Shown here: in pieces, positions 34,341 through 43,762 of the stretch | How positions within the stretch are numbered: the stretch's first letter is position 1 | Layout: every line of letters begins with the position of its first letter | Assembly: GCF_017254915.1 (NCBI RefSeq) | Contig: NZ_JAFKCT010000002.1 | Location: 310,001-374,000 of the forward strand | DNA length: 64,000 nucleotides | Reading direction: 5' to 3' | Source: Algoriphagus oliviformis | GTDB lineage: Bacteria > Bacteroidota > Bacteroidia > Cytophagales > Cyclobacteriaceae | Program-made: the position numbers and the translations under genes | The notes under the pieces: generated by a model | What the model saw: the letters and a program-made list of their open reading frames with translations, nothing else | Databases searched by the model: none | Told to the model about the DNA's origin: nothing

Positions 34341-34856
34341 ATGAACAGCTTTGCATTGCCCCAGACCGGGACTTATCCTTCTTTTTACCACACGTACATC
34401 TCCAAGCTTTCGGAAGCACAGTACCAGGATCTGATCCTATCCCAGGTCGCCGAGATCAGAGCCCTTTTTGGATCCAAGGAAGAAAGCTGGGCTACCAGCC
34501 CCTATGCGCCTGGCAAGTGGTCTCCAAAAGAGGTCTTGGGGCATATCATCGACACGGATAGGATCATGACGTTTCGGGCGCTCTGCTTTTCCCGGGGAGA
34601 GCAAAGTGCCCTGCCAGGTTTTGACCAAGATCCCTATGTGATCAACGCGGGATTCAACCAGGTGGAGACAGGTTTGCTGTTGGCGGATTTTGAGGCAGAG
34701 AGAAAGGCCTTGGCGACGCTGATGAGCACCCTGGACGAGTCGATACTCGACAACGTCGGCACAGCCAACGGCAATCCCATCAGTCCAAGATCCCTGCTTT
34801 GGATCATCCCGGGCCATTTTATCCACCATCTCAACATCCTCAAGGAAAGATACTAA
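34341..34856 (+). CDS. DinB-family protein
   Basis: Protein of 171 residues with the DinB-like four-helix pattern: SPYAPGKWSPKEVLGHIIDTDR and, at the end, IIPGHFIHHLNILKERY, which supply the three metal-binding histidines. Related proteins are metal-dependent thiol transferases or unknown hydrolases. It is the first gene of a DinB-PhzF-channel unit (3- and 4-base gaps). Confidence 0.88.
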   Translation: MNSFALPQTGTYPSFYHTYISKLSEAQYQDLILSQVAEIRALFGSKEESWATSPYAPGKWSPKEVLGHIIDTDRIMTFRALCFSRGEQSALPGFDQDPYVINAGFNQVETGLLLADFEAERKALATLMSTLDESILDNVGTANGNPISPRSLLWIIPGHFIHHLNILKERY

Positions 34857-34859
34857 GCC

Positions 34860-35654
34860 ATGCAGATCCCTATAGCAGTAATCGACGCCTTTACCGACAA
34901 GGCATTCTCCGGCAATCCCGCCGCCGTCTGCCTGCTCTACGACACGCTCACTGACGAGCAGATGCAGGCCATAGCCATGGAGATGAACCTGAGCGAGACG
35001 GCATTTGTAAAGGGGATGGAGGAGCAGGGAGTGTTTTCCCTGAGGTGGTTTACCCCGGCGGTGGAGATAGATCTCTGCGGCCATGCGACCCTGGCTTCGG
35101 CGTTTTGGATGATCCAGTCGGGCTGGGCGGATGGTCTGGACCTGATCCGCTTTCAGACCCGCAGTGGGGAGCTTCGGGTGAAAAGCGCGGCAGGGAGACT
35201 GGAGATGGACTTTCCGCTCATCCCCACGTTTACCGACACGCACCCCCATTTTTCGGAAGAGCTGTTTGGCAGCAAAATCCTCCAAGCGGCCAAGTTGGAG
35301 AGAAACTGGATTTTCGAGCTGGAGAGCGAAAAGGCCGTGCGGGAGCTGCAGCCGGATTTTCCGGAAGTAGCCAAGCACAGTGACTTGGGCTTCATCGTGA
35401 CCGCAAAAGGAGACGGTGACTACGACATAGTCAGCCGTTTCTTTGGGCCCAACGTCGGCATCAACGAGGATCCGGTGACCGGCTTTGCGCACTGTGCCTT
35501 GGTCGACTATTGGAACCAAAAGACGGGGAAGACCCAGTTTAAGGCCTTTCAGGCCAGTCAGCGGGGCGGAGAGCTCTGGTTGGAAAAGCACGATGACCGG
35601 GTCATGATCAGCGGGAAAGCGGTGAAGGTGCTCGTGGGAACCATGGATATCTGA
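34860..35654 (+). CDS. PhzF family isomerase
   Basis: Protein of 264 residues with the PhzF fold. Glu46 in EMNLSETAFV is the catalytic glutamate position; IDLCGHATLASAFWM and DPVTGFAHCALVDYW complete the pattern. Family members are diaminopimelate epimerase-like isomerases; outside phenazine pathways their substrates are unknown. No other phenazine gene is present. It lies 3 bases after DinB. Confidence 0.92.
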   Translation: MQIPIAVIDAFTDKAFSGNPAAVCLLYDTLTDEQMQAIAMEMNLSETAFVKGMEEQGVFSLRWFTPAVEIDLCGHATLASAFWMIQSGWADGLDLIRFQTRSGELRVKSAAGRLEMDFPLIPTFTDTHPHFSEELFGSKILQAAKLERNWIFELESEKAVRELQPDFPEVAKHSDLGFIVTAKGDGDYDIVSRFFGPNVGINEDPVTGFAHCALVDYWNQKTGKTQFKAFQASQRGGELWLEKHDDRVMISGKAVKVLVGTMDI

Positions 35655-35658
35655 GGCG

Positions 35659-36381
35659 ATGGTGAAATTTGCAAGAACCGGCCACGTGAAGCATGCCATC
35701 CGGCGCATCACCGACTACTGGCTCAACGACGCCAGCTTTGTCGTGCTGATGCTCATGTTGGTTTTCACCGTTTTTATCCTTCCCATTCTGATAGACTACG
35801 GGCATGTCAACATGCTTTTTGTCAACGTGGTCTTCATGTTCCTCTTTTTCACGGGAATCTGGTCTTCGGACAACAAAGGCCTGATAGCCCTGACGACCAT
35901 CCTCTTTCTCGCCCAGCTCGTACTGAGGATCTTGAGGTTTAGCGATCTGCCGGTGGAGTTCTACCTTTGGGAGCGGCTGGTGGGTCTTGCCAACATGCTG
36001 GTATTTATATTTTTGAACATACGCCTGCTTTTCCGAAACTACGAAGTGGGGCTCTATCGGATCATCGGAGCGATCAACGTGTACCTGCTGGTGGCAATCT
36101 TGGGTGCTTTTGCCATGGAGATCATACAGATCACCATAGGTTCGTCCATTTCCGGCCTGTCAGAGCAGGCTCCTGTTCATCAGCTCAAGGGCGTAGATCA
36201 GGACTTTTCGACCTACATCTATTTCAGTCTGGTGTCGTTGACCACGGTGGGTTTTGGCGACTACACGCCGGTAAACATCCTGTCCAAAATGCTGTCGGTG
36301 ATGCTTTCGACCACGGGAATCTTGTATCCCGCAGTCGTGATCGCCAAGCTGGTCGGCTCCAGCAACGAGGAAAAGCAGTGA
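35659..36381 (+). CDS. Ion channel protein, K+ selectivity filter type
   Basis: Membrane protein of 240 residues. Several hydrophobic segments come first, then a pore region with the selectivity filter TVGFGD at 196-201 (LTTVGFGDYTPVN) and a final helix. No C-terminal ligand or RCK domain is present. It probably passes K+ through the inner membrane. It follows PhzF by 4 bases and ends in a terminator. Confidence 0.88.
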   Translation: MVKFARTGHVKHAIRRITDYWLNDASFVVLMLMLVFTVFILPILIDYGHVNMLFVNVVFMFLFFTGIWSSDNKGLIALTTILFLAQLVLRILRFSDLPVEFYLWERLVGLANMLVFIFLNIRLLFRNYEVGLYRIIGAINVYLLVAILGAFAMEIIQITIGSSISGLSEQAPVHQLKGVDQDFSTYIYFSLVSLTTVGFGDYTPVNILSKMLSVMLSTTGILYPAVVIAKLVGSSNEEKQ

Positions 36382-36398
36382 GAATGCCCGCTCCTGTA

Positions 36399-36427
36399 AA
36401 AGGATTGCGGCTAGTCGGCAATCCTTT
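36399..36427 (+). terminator. Rho-independent terminator after the channel gene
   Basis: Ten-base stem AAAGGATTGC/GCAATCCTTT around a nine-base loop, followed by T-rich sequence, 17 bases beyond the stop codon. Confidence 0.85.
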
Positions 36428-36460
36428 TTAATTTTTCAGTAAACTTAGAAACCACACCTT

Positions 36461-37942
36461 ATGAAGAAAATCTACCTGAGCATGCTGCTGCTCCTGTGCT
36501 ATGGACTGACCTGGGCGCAGACGGAGCGAAAAATAGAGACCGAATCCAAAATCGAGACCACGGCTGAAGTCACCATCAAAGGCAAACGCGTGCCCTACAA
36601 AGCGACCGCCGGCACCCAGCCCGTTTGGGACGACAAGGGGGAGCCGATCGCCTCGCTTTTCTACACCTACTATGAGCGGACCGATATCAGTGACAAGGCA
36701 AAGCGCCCCCTGGTGATCAGTTTTAACGGTGGACCGGGCTCGGCATCGATCTGGATGCACCTGGCCTACACCGGTCCGGTTATTCTAAACATCGACGATG
36801 AAGGCTATCCCGTGCAGCCCTACGGCACCAAAGCCAATCCGCACTCCATTTTGGATGTGGCGGATATCGTCTACGTCGATCCTGTGAATACCGGATATTC
36901 CCGTATGGTAAAGGAGGACACACCTAGATCTACTTTCTTTGGCATCAACTCCGATATCAAGTACTTGGCTGACTGGGTAAATACCTTCGTGACCCGCGCC
37001 AATCGTTGGGCTTCGCCAAAATACCTGATCGGCGAGAGCTACGGCACTACTCGCGTGGCGGGTTTGGTATCCCAGCTGCAAAATGCACACTGGATGTATT
37101 TCAACGGTGTGATCCTCGTGTCGCCTACAGACATGGGCATCGAGCGCGAGGGCCCGGTGAAGATGGCGAACTATTGGCCATACTATGCGGCGACGGCTTG
37201 GTATCACAAAGCGCTGCCAGCTGACCTGCAAAGCAAGGATCTTGACGAGTTGCTGGCAATTGTGGAGCCTTTTGCGATCAATGAGGTACTTCCTGCCATG
37301 ACCAAAGGCGGCATGCTCTCCGAAAGCGAACGGGACGCCATTGCGACCAAGATGGCCTACTATTCGGGCTTGAAAAAGGAATCGATCCTAGCGTACAACC
37401 TGATGGTGCCGACCAGCTATTTCTGGAAAGAACTTTTGAGAGAAAGAGACGGGATGACCATCGGTAGACTGGACAGCCGCTACAAGGGCTTTGACCGCAT
37501 GGAAGGAGGCGACCGCTATGACTTTGATCCCGCGCTGACCAGCTGGAACCATGCTTTTGCCCCGGCCTTTCAAGTGTATGCCAAAAACACCCTGAAGTTC
37601 AACACCGATCTGACCTACAACCTCTTTGGACCCGTGCATCCCTGGGACAGAAGCAATGAGACCACCGGCTACGACCTGGGCTCTGCCATGCGCCAGAATC
37701 CTTACCTGCACCTGATGGTCCAGTCCGGCTACTACGATGGAGGCACCGACTACTTCAACGCGAAGTACAGCACCTGGCACATCGACCCCAACGGCAAGAT
37801 GAAAGACCGGATTGACTTCAAAGGCTACCGCTCCGGACACATGATGTACCTGCGCGCGGAAGACTTGGCCACTTCCAATGAGGACATCCGCCAGTTTATC
37901 CAGAAGTCAGCCGTCGCGCCTGATCAGCCTGCAAAGTACTAG
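36461..37942 (+). CDS. Secreted S10 serine carboxypeptidase
   Basis: Protein of 493 residues with a signal peptide ending TWAQ (residue 20). S10 alpha/beta-hydrolase motifs are FNGGPGSASIWMHL (oxyanion region, 88-101), catalytic Ser193 in IGESYGTTR, and His460 in YRSGHMMYL. It removes C-terminal amino acids from peptides, probably in the periplasm or outside. It is followed by an S9 peptidase, so the two form a peptide-degrading pair. Confidence 0.92.
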   Translation: MKKIYLSMLLLLCYGLTWAQTERKIETESKIETTAEVTIKGKRVPYKATAGTQPVWDDKGEPIASLFYTYYERTDISDKAKRPLVISFNGGPGSASIWMHLAYTGPVILNIDDEGYPVQPYGTKANPHSILDVADIVYVDPVNTGYSRMVKEDTPRSTFFGINSDIKYLADWVNTFVTRANRWASPKYLIGESYGTTRVAGLVSQLQNAHWMYFNGVILVSPTDMGIEREGPVKMANYWPYYAATAWYHKALPADLQSKDLDELLAIVEPFAINEVLPAMTKGGMLSESERDAIATKMAYYSGLKKESILAYNLMVPTSYFWKELLRERDGMTIGRLDSRYKGFDRMEGGDRYDFDPALTSWNHAFAPAFQVYAKNTLKFNTDLTYNLFGPVHPWDRSNETTGYDLGSAMRQNPYLHLMVQSGYYDGGTDYFNAKYSTWHIDPNGKMKDRIDFKGYRSGHMMYLRAEDLATSNEDIRQFIQKSAVAPDQPAKY

Positions 37943-38014
37943 TGAGGTCAGTCAACGGTCCACTGAGCGATGTGGTAGTTTGACCTTCAGTTTTCAAAAC
38001 AAAATATAAACCTA

Positions 38015-40177
38015 ATGAGACTCAAGAGAAACGCACTGATACCGGTGTTTTTGCTCTGCTTTGGCTTTGCCCAGGCGCAGGACAAAAAGCCGGTGCAGCT
38101 CAGTGACCTGACCAAGATCGTCACGGTGGGCGATCCGGAGATCACGCCCGACGGGCAGGTGATCTTTGTGAAAAGTTACATGGAAGCCGGAAAGGACGGA
38201 GCGTACGACTACAAAAGCCAGGTCGTCCGCGTTAGTCTGGCCGATCCTTCACAGACCCAGGTACTCAACAGCCCGAGCTATGACCTTTCTGGCTTTGCCC
38301 TGTCGCCTGACGGCAAAAGTCTGGCCTTCACCAAATCCTGGGAAGGCAAGCCCCAAATCTGGATTCTGCCGCTGAATGGGGGCGAGGCACAGGTGCTGAC
38401 TTCCGAGAAAGACGGCGCTTCCTCGCCCGTCTGGTCTCCGGACGGAAAGAAGATCCTGTTTTCCTTCTCCGTTCCGCTGACAGCGATGGAAGGAACACCG
38501 CCTTGGGAAAATCCCCGCCCGGGCCGTATCTACGGCGACGAGCCCAACTATGCCGCAGCCAAAGAGGGCAAAGGCGAGGAATCCACCAAAGCGGACATGG
38601 ACGGAAGCCTGGACGAGCTCCGTGCTTGGCTGGCTAAAAACGCCTCCAAAAACAATCCCCGCGTCATTGATCGTCTCAATTTCCTCGGTGAAAACGGTCT
38701 GTCTACCAACATTAGCTACCGCCATCTCGGCGTGATCGACGTGGCGACCAAGAAAAGCAGCAAGCTGACCTCCGGCTACCAAAGCTTTGGCAGCGCCTCC
38801 TGGTCTCCAGACGGGAGCTTTGTGCTGGCAAGCAGCGTGAAGAGCGAGGAGCATCCCGACCTGAGCTTTGAGCTGGATTCGGAGATCTTCAAGATCAACG
38901 TGGCGGATCAGGCGGTTTCGGTCTTTTTGACGCAGGAGGGCTATCGCTTTTCCGAGGCGACTTTTTCCCCTGACGGAAAAATGCTCCTCGTCTCCGGTCA
39001 GGATACGGAGGATCGCAGCTTCAACCAGTCCCTGATCGGTGTGGCAAAGCCAGACGGCAGCGGCCTGAAGTGGTTTACCGAAAAACTGGATCGTCGACTC
39101 GGAGGAACCAAATGGACAGACGACAGCAAGGCGATCTACTTCACCGGTGCAAACCAAGGCGGCGTGACACTCTACAGAGCGGAGGCCTCCAGCGGCAAGA
39201 TCAGCGAAGTGATCACAGGACCGGTGGGAGTGAACAGCTTCGACGTGCACGGAAGCCAGCTCGTCTACGCCCTGACCAAGGTGGCCGATCCGAGTGAGCT
39301 CTATGTGGCTGATTTGGCTGGAAAGGGCGAAAAGCAGCTGACGAACTATAACACGGCATGGCTGGCTGAGCGCTGGGTGTCCCAGCCTGAGGCAGGTCAG
39401 TTTGAGCAGGACGGGTTCCAGGTGGACTATTGGGTGATGCCGCCTTTCGGACTGAAGGAGGGCACAGAATATCCGACCCTGCTGGAAATGCACGGCGGCC
39501 CGACTGCGATGTGGGGGCCGGGAGAGTCCAGCATGTGGCATGAGTTTCAGGTGTTGGCAGGCCGAGGTTATGGTATCGTCTACGCCAATCCGCGCGGAAG
39601 TGGCGGCTACGGCAAGCATTTCCAGCGCGGCAACTACCGGGACTGGGGAGATGGCCCTGCCAAGGACGTTTTGACGGCTTTGGACAAAGCCGTGGAGAAA
39701 TACGAATGGATCGACGAAGACCAACTGGTTCTTACCGGAGGCTCCTATGCCGGCTACCTCACCGCCTGGATCGTGGGTCACGACCACCGCTTCAAGGCCG
39801 CACTGGCTCAGCGGGGGGTCTATGATCTGACCTTCTTCATGGGTGAGGGCAATGCTTGGAGACTCGTGCCCAACTACTTTGGCTATCCTTGGGAAGAGGG
39901 CGTAAAGGAAATTTTGGAATACAACAGCCCCCAAACCTACGTCGCCAACATCCAGACTCCACTGATGATTTTCCACGGCGATGTGGATCTACGTACGGGC
40001 GTGCGCCAATCAGAACTGCTCTACAAGAGCCTGAAAATCCTCGGTAAACCCGTGGAGTACATCCGCTATCCAGATGAAGGCCATGAGCTGTCCCGCTCCG
40101 GCAATATCAACCGACGAATGGACCGAATTGGACGGATCGTGGAGTTCTTTGAGCGCTACGTCACCCATCCCAACTAG
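38015..40177 (+). CDS. Secreted S9 prolyl oligopeptidase family peptidase
   Basis: Protein of 720 residues with a signal peptide ending AQAQ (about residue 22). A WD40-like beta-propeller (repeats of SPDGK and SWSPDGS) fills the first two thirds. The C-terminal alpha/beta-hydrolase has Ser577 (TGGSYAGYL), Asp658 (GDVDLRTG) and His690 (DEGHELSR). This is the acyl-aminoacyl peptidase/dipeptidyl peptidase type. It lies 72 bases after the S10 gene and has its own terminator. Confidence 0.93.
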   Translation: MRLKRNALIPVFLLCFGFAQAQDKKPVQLSDLTKIVTVGDPEITPDGQVIFVKSYMEAGKDGAYDYKSQVVRVSLADPSQTQVLNSPSYDLSGFALSPDGKSLAFTKSWEGKPQIWILPLNGGEAQVLTSEKDGASSPVWSPDGKKILFSFSVPLTAMEGTPPWENPRPGRIYGDEPNYAAAKEGKGEESTKADMDGSLDELRAWLAKNASKNNPRVIDRLNFLGENGLSTNISYRHLGVIDVATKKSSKLTSGYQSFGSASWSPDGSFVLASSVKSEEHPDLSFELDSEIFKINVADQAVSVFLTQEGYRFSEATFSPDGKMLLVSGQDTEDRSFNQSLIGVAKPDGSGLKWFTEKLDRRLGGTKWTDDSKAIYFTGANQGGVTLYRAEASSGKISEVITGPVGVNSFDVHGSQLVYALTKVADPSELYVADLAGKGEKQLTNYNTAWLAERWVSQPEAGQFEQDGFQVDYWVMPPFGLKEGTEYPTLLEMHGGPTAMWGPGESSMWHEFQVLAGRGYGIVYANPRGSGGYGKHFQRGNYRDWGDGPAKDVLTALDKAVEKYEWIDEDQLVLTGGSYAGYLTAWIVGHDHRFKAALAQRGVYDLTFFMGEGNAWRLVPNYFGYPWEEGVKEILEYNSPQTYVANIQTPLMIFHGDVDLRTGVRQSELLYKSLKILGKPVEYIRYPDEGHELSRSGNINRRMDRIGRIVEFFERYVTHPN

Positions 40178-40198
40178 ACGGTCAAAACTTACTCATCG

Positions 40199-40224
40199 AA
40201 AGCTGCTCCATTGGGGCAGCTTTT
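40199..40224 (+). terminator. Rho-independent terminator after the S9 peptidase gene
   Basis: Stem AAAGCTGC/GCAGCTTT around a short loop, followed by a run of T, 22 bases beyond the stop codon. Confidence 0.85.
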
Positions 40225-40335
40225 TTTGGTTGTGGAAATTTCCGATAGCATCGTTAAAAAGCGGTGGCTTTGTTCTGGGTTTCACAAAGACCGCTTATAT
40301 TCTCGCTTCAAAACACAATTACTTAAGCCCAAGCC

Positions 40336-41439
40336 ATGAAAACCAAACTCCTGACATACTTTTTTGCAACCGTATTTTCTGCTTCCGCCATAGCCCAAGA
40401 GAAGGAAACGGGCTACTTGGACAAAAGCTGGAAGCAGGTGGCGACCGGAATGCCCGACTCCTGGTATGGATCAGAAGCGGCCAAAAACGTGGCGGAAAAT
40501 GTGCTGCTCTACCAAAAGGCAATCGGAGGCTGGGAGAAAAACAAGGACTTTCACCATCCTGTGTCCGACGCGGAGCGAAACGAAATCCTCGCCGCCTCCG
40601 ACGGGCTGGGGGCTACTTTCGACAACGGCGCCACCATCCAAGAGCTGCGTTTTTTGGCAAATATGGCCAAACACGCCAATAACCCAGCCTACGCCGAGGC
40701 TTTCAAAAAAGGCTTGGACTATACGCTGGAAGCCCAATACGCCAACGGGGGGTGGCCTCAGTTCTATCCAGCCCGCAGTGGAGGGGCGTCCTATTCCGAA
40801 TACATTACCTACAACGACGACGCGATGGTCAACATCCTCCGGTTTCTGAAGGAGGTCTATGCGGGTAGCGGAGCCTTTGCTGCCTCGGAGCTCGATACCG
40901 AGACAAAGGGCAAAGCGAAGGCAGCTTTTGACAAAGGGATCAAATGCATCCTGGCTACCCAGATCGTGGTGGATGGCAAGCCGACCGTTTGGTGCGCCCA
41001 GCACGACCAAAATACCCTTGCGCCGGCCAAGGCTAGGGCCTTTGAACTCGCGTCCTACAGCGGGGCCGAGTCGGTCGGGATCGTGCTGCTGCTCATGAGA
41101 GTCGATCAGCCTTCCGATCAAGTGATCGCCGCGGTCGAAGGGGCGATGGACTGGTTTGACAGCCATCGGGTCGAGGGACTACGGCTGGATACGGAGCTGG
41201 ACGCGGAGGGCAGGAAAAACCGGATCGTGGTGCCGGACCCAACTGCTCCGACACTGTGGGCGAGATTTTACGACCTGGAGACCGGACAGCCGTTTTTCTG
41301 TGATCGGGACGGGGTGAAAAAGCAGACCCTGGCCGAGATAGGCTACGAGCGGCGCAATGGCTACAGCTGGTACACGTCCAGTCCCGCCAAGCTTTTCAAA
41401 GAATATCCCGAATGGAAAAAGCGGGTAGGCCTAGAGTAG
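40336..41439 (+). CDS. pelA: Pectate lyase, PL10 family
   Basis: Protein of 367 residues with a signal peptide ending AIAQ (about residue 21). PL10 signatures are NVLLYQKAIGGWEKNKDFHH, GATFDNGATIQELRFLA, NGGWPQFYPARSGGASYSEYITYNDDAMVNIL and TVWCAQHDQ. PL10 enzymes cleave polygalacturonate by beta-elimination. No polysaccharide utilisation locus genes (SusC/SusD) are beside it, so it is a stand-alone pectin-degrading enzyme. Confidence 0.92.
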   Translation: MKTKLLTYFFATVFSASAIAQEKETGYLDKSWKQVATGMPDSWYGSEAAKNVAENVLLYQKAIGGWEKNKDFHHPVSDAERNEILAASDGLGATFDNGATIQELRFLANMAKHANNPAYAEAFKKGLDYTLEAQYANGGWPQFYPARSGGASYSEYITYNDDAMVNILRFLKEVYAGSGAFAASELDTETKGKAKAAFDKGIKCILATQIVVDGKPTVWCAQHDQNTLAPAKARAFELASYSGAESVGIVLLLMRVDQPSDQVIAAVEGAMDWFDSHRVEGLRLDTELDAEGRKNRIVVPDPTAPTLWARFYDLETGQPFFCDRDGVKKQTLAEIGYERRNGYSWYTSSPAKLFKEYPEWKKRVGLE

Positions 41440-41440
41440 G

Positions 41441-42319
41441 CTAGAGCCCCAAGGCATTTTTGAAGCCTCCAAAGTCAACGAGCCGTTCCTTGGCTCCCAT
41501 TAGTTGTCCCAAAAGGGTAAAGAACTCTGGCAGCTTCTTGCCCTCTTTTCTCAGGAATTGGATGGAAGTGGCTCCCTCCGATTTGGAGAGCTTTTCCTTG
41601 TTGAGCCCCTTGATCAGGGCATGGTGATGAAAGGTCGCCTGGCCAAATCCCTCGGCGCCGATGATCCTCGCCAGATCCAGCTGGGCCAGCGTGGAGCTGT
41701 GCAAGTCGCTTCCCCTCACGATCAGGTCGACCCCAAATAGCTCGTCATCGACCACTGAGGTCAAATGATAGGCGGGAAGGCGGTCTTTTTTCCTCACCAC
41801 ATAGAAGGCCGTATCCTGCGGGATCAGCTCGCTTTTCTTTTGGTCCGGATATTCGGTGAATTTGACAAAGTCAGACTCTTGGGTATCCACTCTCCACGCG
41901 CTTTCGGGCTTGTCCAGCGGATATTTTCTGTCTATGCATTGGCCTAAATAATAGCCTGACGGATCGAGCTGCAGGATCTTTTTCCTAGAGCAGTCGCATG
42001 CAAAGACCTTTCCGCTTGCTTTCAATTTCTCCAATGCGCTTTCATATATTCCCATGCGATGGATCTGGGACCAATCGGTCTCAAAGTCCCGGAGGTCTTT
42101 TGGCCCCTGGTCAATCTGGATCTCCAGGAAATCCAATGTCTCAAAAATATCCTCGACGTATTCAGCTCGGTACCTTTCCCTGTCCAGGTCGTCGATGCGC
42201 AGCAGGATTTTGGCGCCGTGCCTCTCGGCCAGTGCCTTGGTGATCAGGAAGGAATATGCGTTTCCCAAATGCAAAAATCCGCTGGGGGTGGGGGCGATGC
42301 GGGTCAGGCTGAATTTCAT
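41441..42319 (-). CDS. gluQ: Glutamyl-Q tRNA(Asp) synthetase-like protein
   Basis: Protein of 292 residues, like the catalytic half of glutamyl-tRNA synthetase without an anticodon-binding domain. The HIGH-like motif is HLGN at 17-20 and the KMSKS-like motif is KLSKS. A zinc site is seen as CxC (Cys108, Cys110) and Tyr-x3-Cys (Cys128). GluQ attaches glutamate to the queuosine base of tRNA(Asp). It is convergent with the pectate lyase gene, with only one base between stops. Confidence 0.88.
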   Translation of the reverse strand: MKFSLTRIAPTPSGFLHLGNAYSFLITKALAERHGAKILLRIDDLDRERYRAEYVEDIFETLDFLEIQIDQGPKDLRDFETDWSQIHRMGIYESALEKLKASGKVFACDCSRKKILQLDPSGYYLGQCIDRKYPLDKPESAWRVDTQESDFVKFTEYPDQKKSELIPQDTAFYVVRKKDRLPAYHLTSVVDDELFGVDLIVRGSDLHSSTLAQLDLARIIGAEGFGQATFHHHALIKGLNKEKLSKSEGATSIQFLRKEGKKLPEFFTLLGQLMGAKERLVDFGGFKNALGL

Positions 42320-42435
42320 CCTGCGAAAATAGGCAATGCATCCCGTGAAATCATTCTTCCCAGCCGATAGTCATTAAGTTACTTTAACGGGTACTTTTTC
42401 CGGAGCCTGTGATAAACGGGTATTTTGCGGGCGAA

Positions 42436-43167
42436 ATGAAAGCAGGCCTTTTCCTCATCGTGTTCTTTAGCTGTGTCTTTTGCGCCAGCGGACAGTCGTA
42501 TTCCGGCAATGTGCTGGATGCTTTTGACAAAAAGTATCTGGAGGGAGTGCTGGTATCTGTGTCTGGAAAAAGCCAAACGGCCACCAACGGTCGGGGATAT
42601 TTTTCCCTCGAAGGGGAAGTAGGCGACACACTTCGGCTGAGTTTTCCGGGTTTTGTCGACCATCAGTTGGTGCTGGGAGAGGACAGGTTTCTTTTGCTGC
42701 AGATCCAGGACAAGGCCCGCTTGCTGCCGACGTTCCAAGTGGAGGCCGAGCCGTATCGCTTTCGCTTTAAGGACGGAAAGCTCTACCTGGCCGAGGATGA
42801 GCCGGAGACGGAACGGAAGCTGAGTACCTCCGTCAGTGGGGGAGCCTTGAATTCGCCAAACCTTACACCCGGATTTGCGATGTACGGCGTGCTGAGCTCG
42901 CTGACCAAGAGAAACCGGGAGCTTCGAAAGTATGAGGAAAGGCTGGCATGGATCGAGCGCCGGAAGGGCTATCTGGAAGTGATCGACTCCGAGCCGATCC
43001 GAGAGGAGCTGATGGCGTCCTACCGACTGGACCGCGAAGACTGGGACGAGATGATCGTCCGCTTCAACGAGTTTCATCTGGAGCATGAATTTTTGGACTG
43101 GCCCAAAGAGCGCGTGGAGGCCAGTTTGGAGGAGTTTGTCCGACTCGAATCCTATCTGGACTTTTAG
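42436..43167 (+). CDS. Secreted protein with carboxypeptidase-regulatory-like domain
   Basis: Protein of 243 residues from the ATG at 42436, chosen because it starts a clean signal peptide (MKAGLFLIVFFSCVFCASGQ); an ATG nine codons earlier is possible. Residues 21-90 look like a CarboxypepD_reg-like beta-sandwich (GNVLDAFDKKYLEGVLVSV, GRGYFSLEGEVGDTLRLSFPGF). The C-terminal half is charged and probably helical, of unknown function. It overlaps the convergent DUF4442 gene by four bases. Confidence 0.8.
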   Translation: MKAGLFLIVFFSCVFCASGQSYSGNVLDAFDKKYLEGVLVSVSGKSQTATNGRGYFSLEGEVGDTLRLSFPGFVDHQLVLGEDRFLLLQIQDKARLLPTFQVEAEPYRFRFKDGKLYLAEDEPETERKLSTSVSGGALNSPNLTPGFAMYGVLSSLTKRNRELRKYEERLAWIERRKGYLEVIDSEPIREELMASYRLDREDWDEMIVRFNEFHLEHEFLDWPKERVEASLEEFVRLESYLDF

Positions 43168-43670
43168 GATTTGCGCTTAAAGGACCAGGTGACGAAGAAT
43201 CTGGCCACCACTTCACCGGCAGGGTTTTTTCCCGTGGAGACCATCGTCAGCTGTCCGGCTTCCCCGACTTTTAGGCTTTCTACCAGATCAAACAGCTCAG
43301 AGCCTTGATCGCAGGTGAAGGTGATTTTTGCATTTGCCTTCTTCGAGTATTCCGCCCGAAAATCCACCACCAGCATGCTGAACGCGCCCCGTCCAGCCAA
43401 GGCCAACTGGCCCAACGCCCCGGTGCTCAGCTCCGCAGCGCCCGCAAGTGCGGCAAAATAGATAGACCGAAAGGGGTTTTGGGTTCTCCATCCGTAGGGG
43501 ATGGTGACTTCACAGCGCTCGGCTGTCAGCGTCTTGATCCGGAGCTTCCAGAAAATCGCCGAAGGGAGCTTCAGGAGCATGGCAAACCAGAATACCAGCG
43601 GGCTGCCCATCTTGCGCTGGTAGGCCAATGCGGCAGGCGAAAGGAGGTGGGCTGAAGTTCGGGTTTCCAT
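43164..43670 (-). CDS. DUF4442 hotdog-fold protein
   Basis: Protein of 168 residues with the hotdog-fold DUF4442 pattern (VTIPYGWRTQNPFRSIYFAALAGAAEL, FRAEYSKKANAKITFTCDQG). The family is related to acyl-CoA thioesterases, but the catalytic residue pattern is not clear here. It is probably cytosolic. It overlaps the preceding gene at its 3' end by four bases. Confidence 0.85.
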   Translation of the reverse strand: METRTSAHLLSPAALAYQRKMGSPLVFWFAMLLKLPSAIFWKLRIKTLTAERCEVTIPYGWRTQNPFRSIYFAALAGAAELSTGALGQLALAGRGAFSMLVVDFRAEYSKKANAKITFTCDQGSELFDLVESLKVGEAGQLTMVSTGKNPAGEVVARFFVTWSFKRKS

Positions 43671-43762
43671 GCGCTGGGATTTTTACCCAAAGTACTAAAA
43701 TTCGCTTGGCCGCGGAACCTTGGTATCGTTTTTGACTTTCGGCTTTTATAAAACAATCCACC

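Noticed and set aside
34860..35654. PhzF gene as evidence for a phenazine cluster
   Set aside because: No other phenazine biosynthesis gene is present and PhzF-like isomerases are common outside such clusters.
34437..35711. 424-codon minus-strand frame across DinB and PhzF
   Set aside because: It is antisense to two clear genes and shows no known pattern.
38249..39976. 575-codon open frame antisense to the S9 peptidase gene
   Set aside because: It has no domain or signal features and lies fully inside a real gene with an intact catalytic triad.
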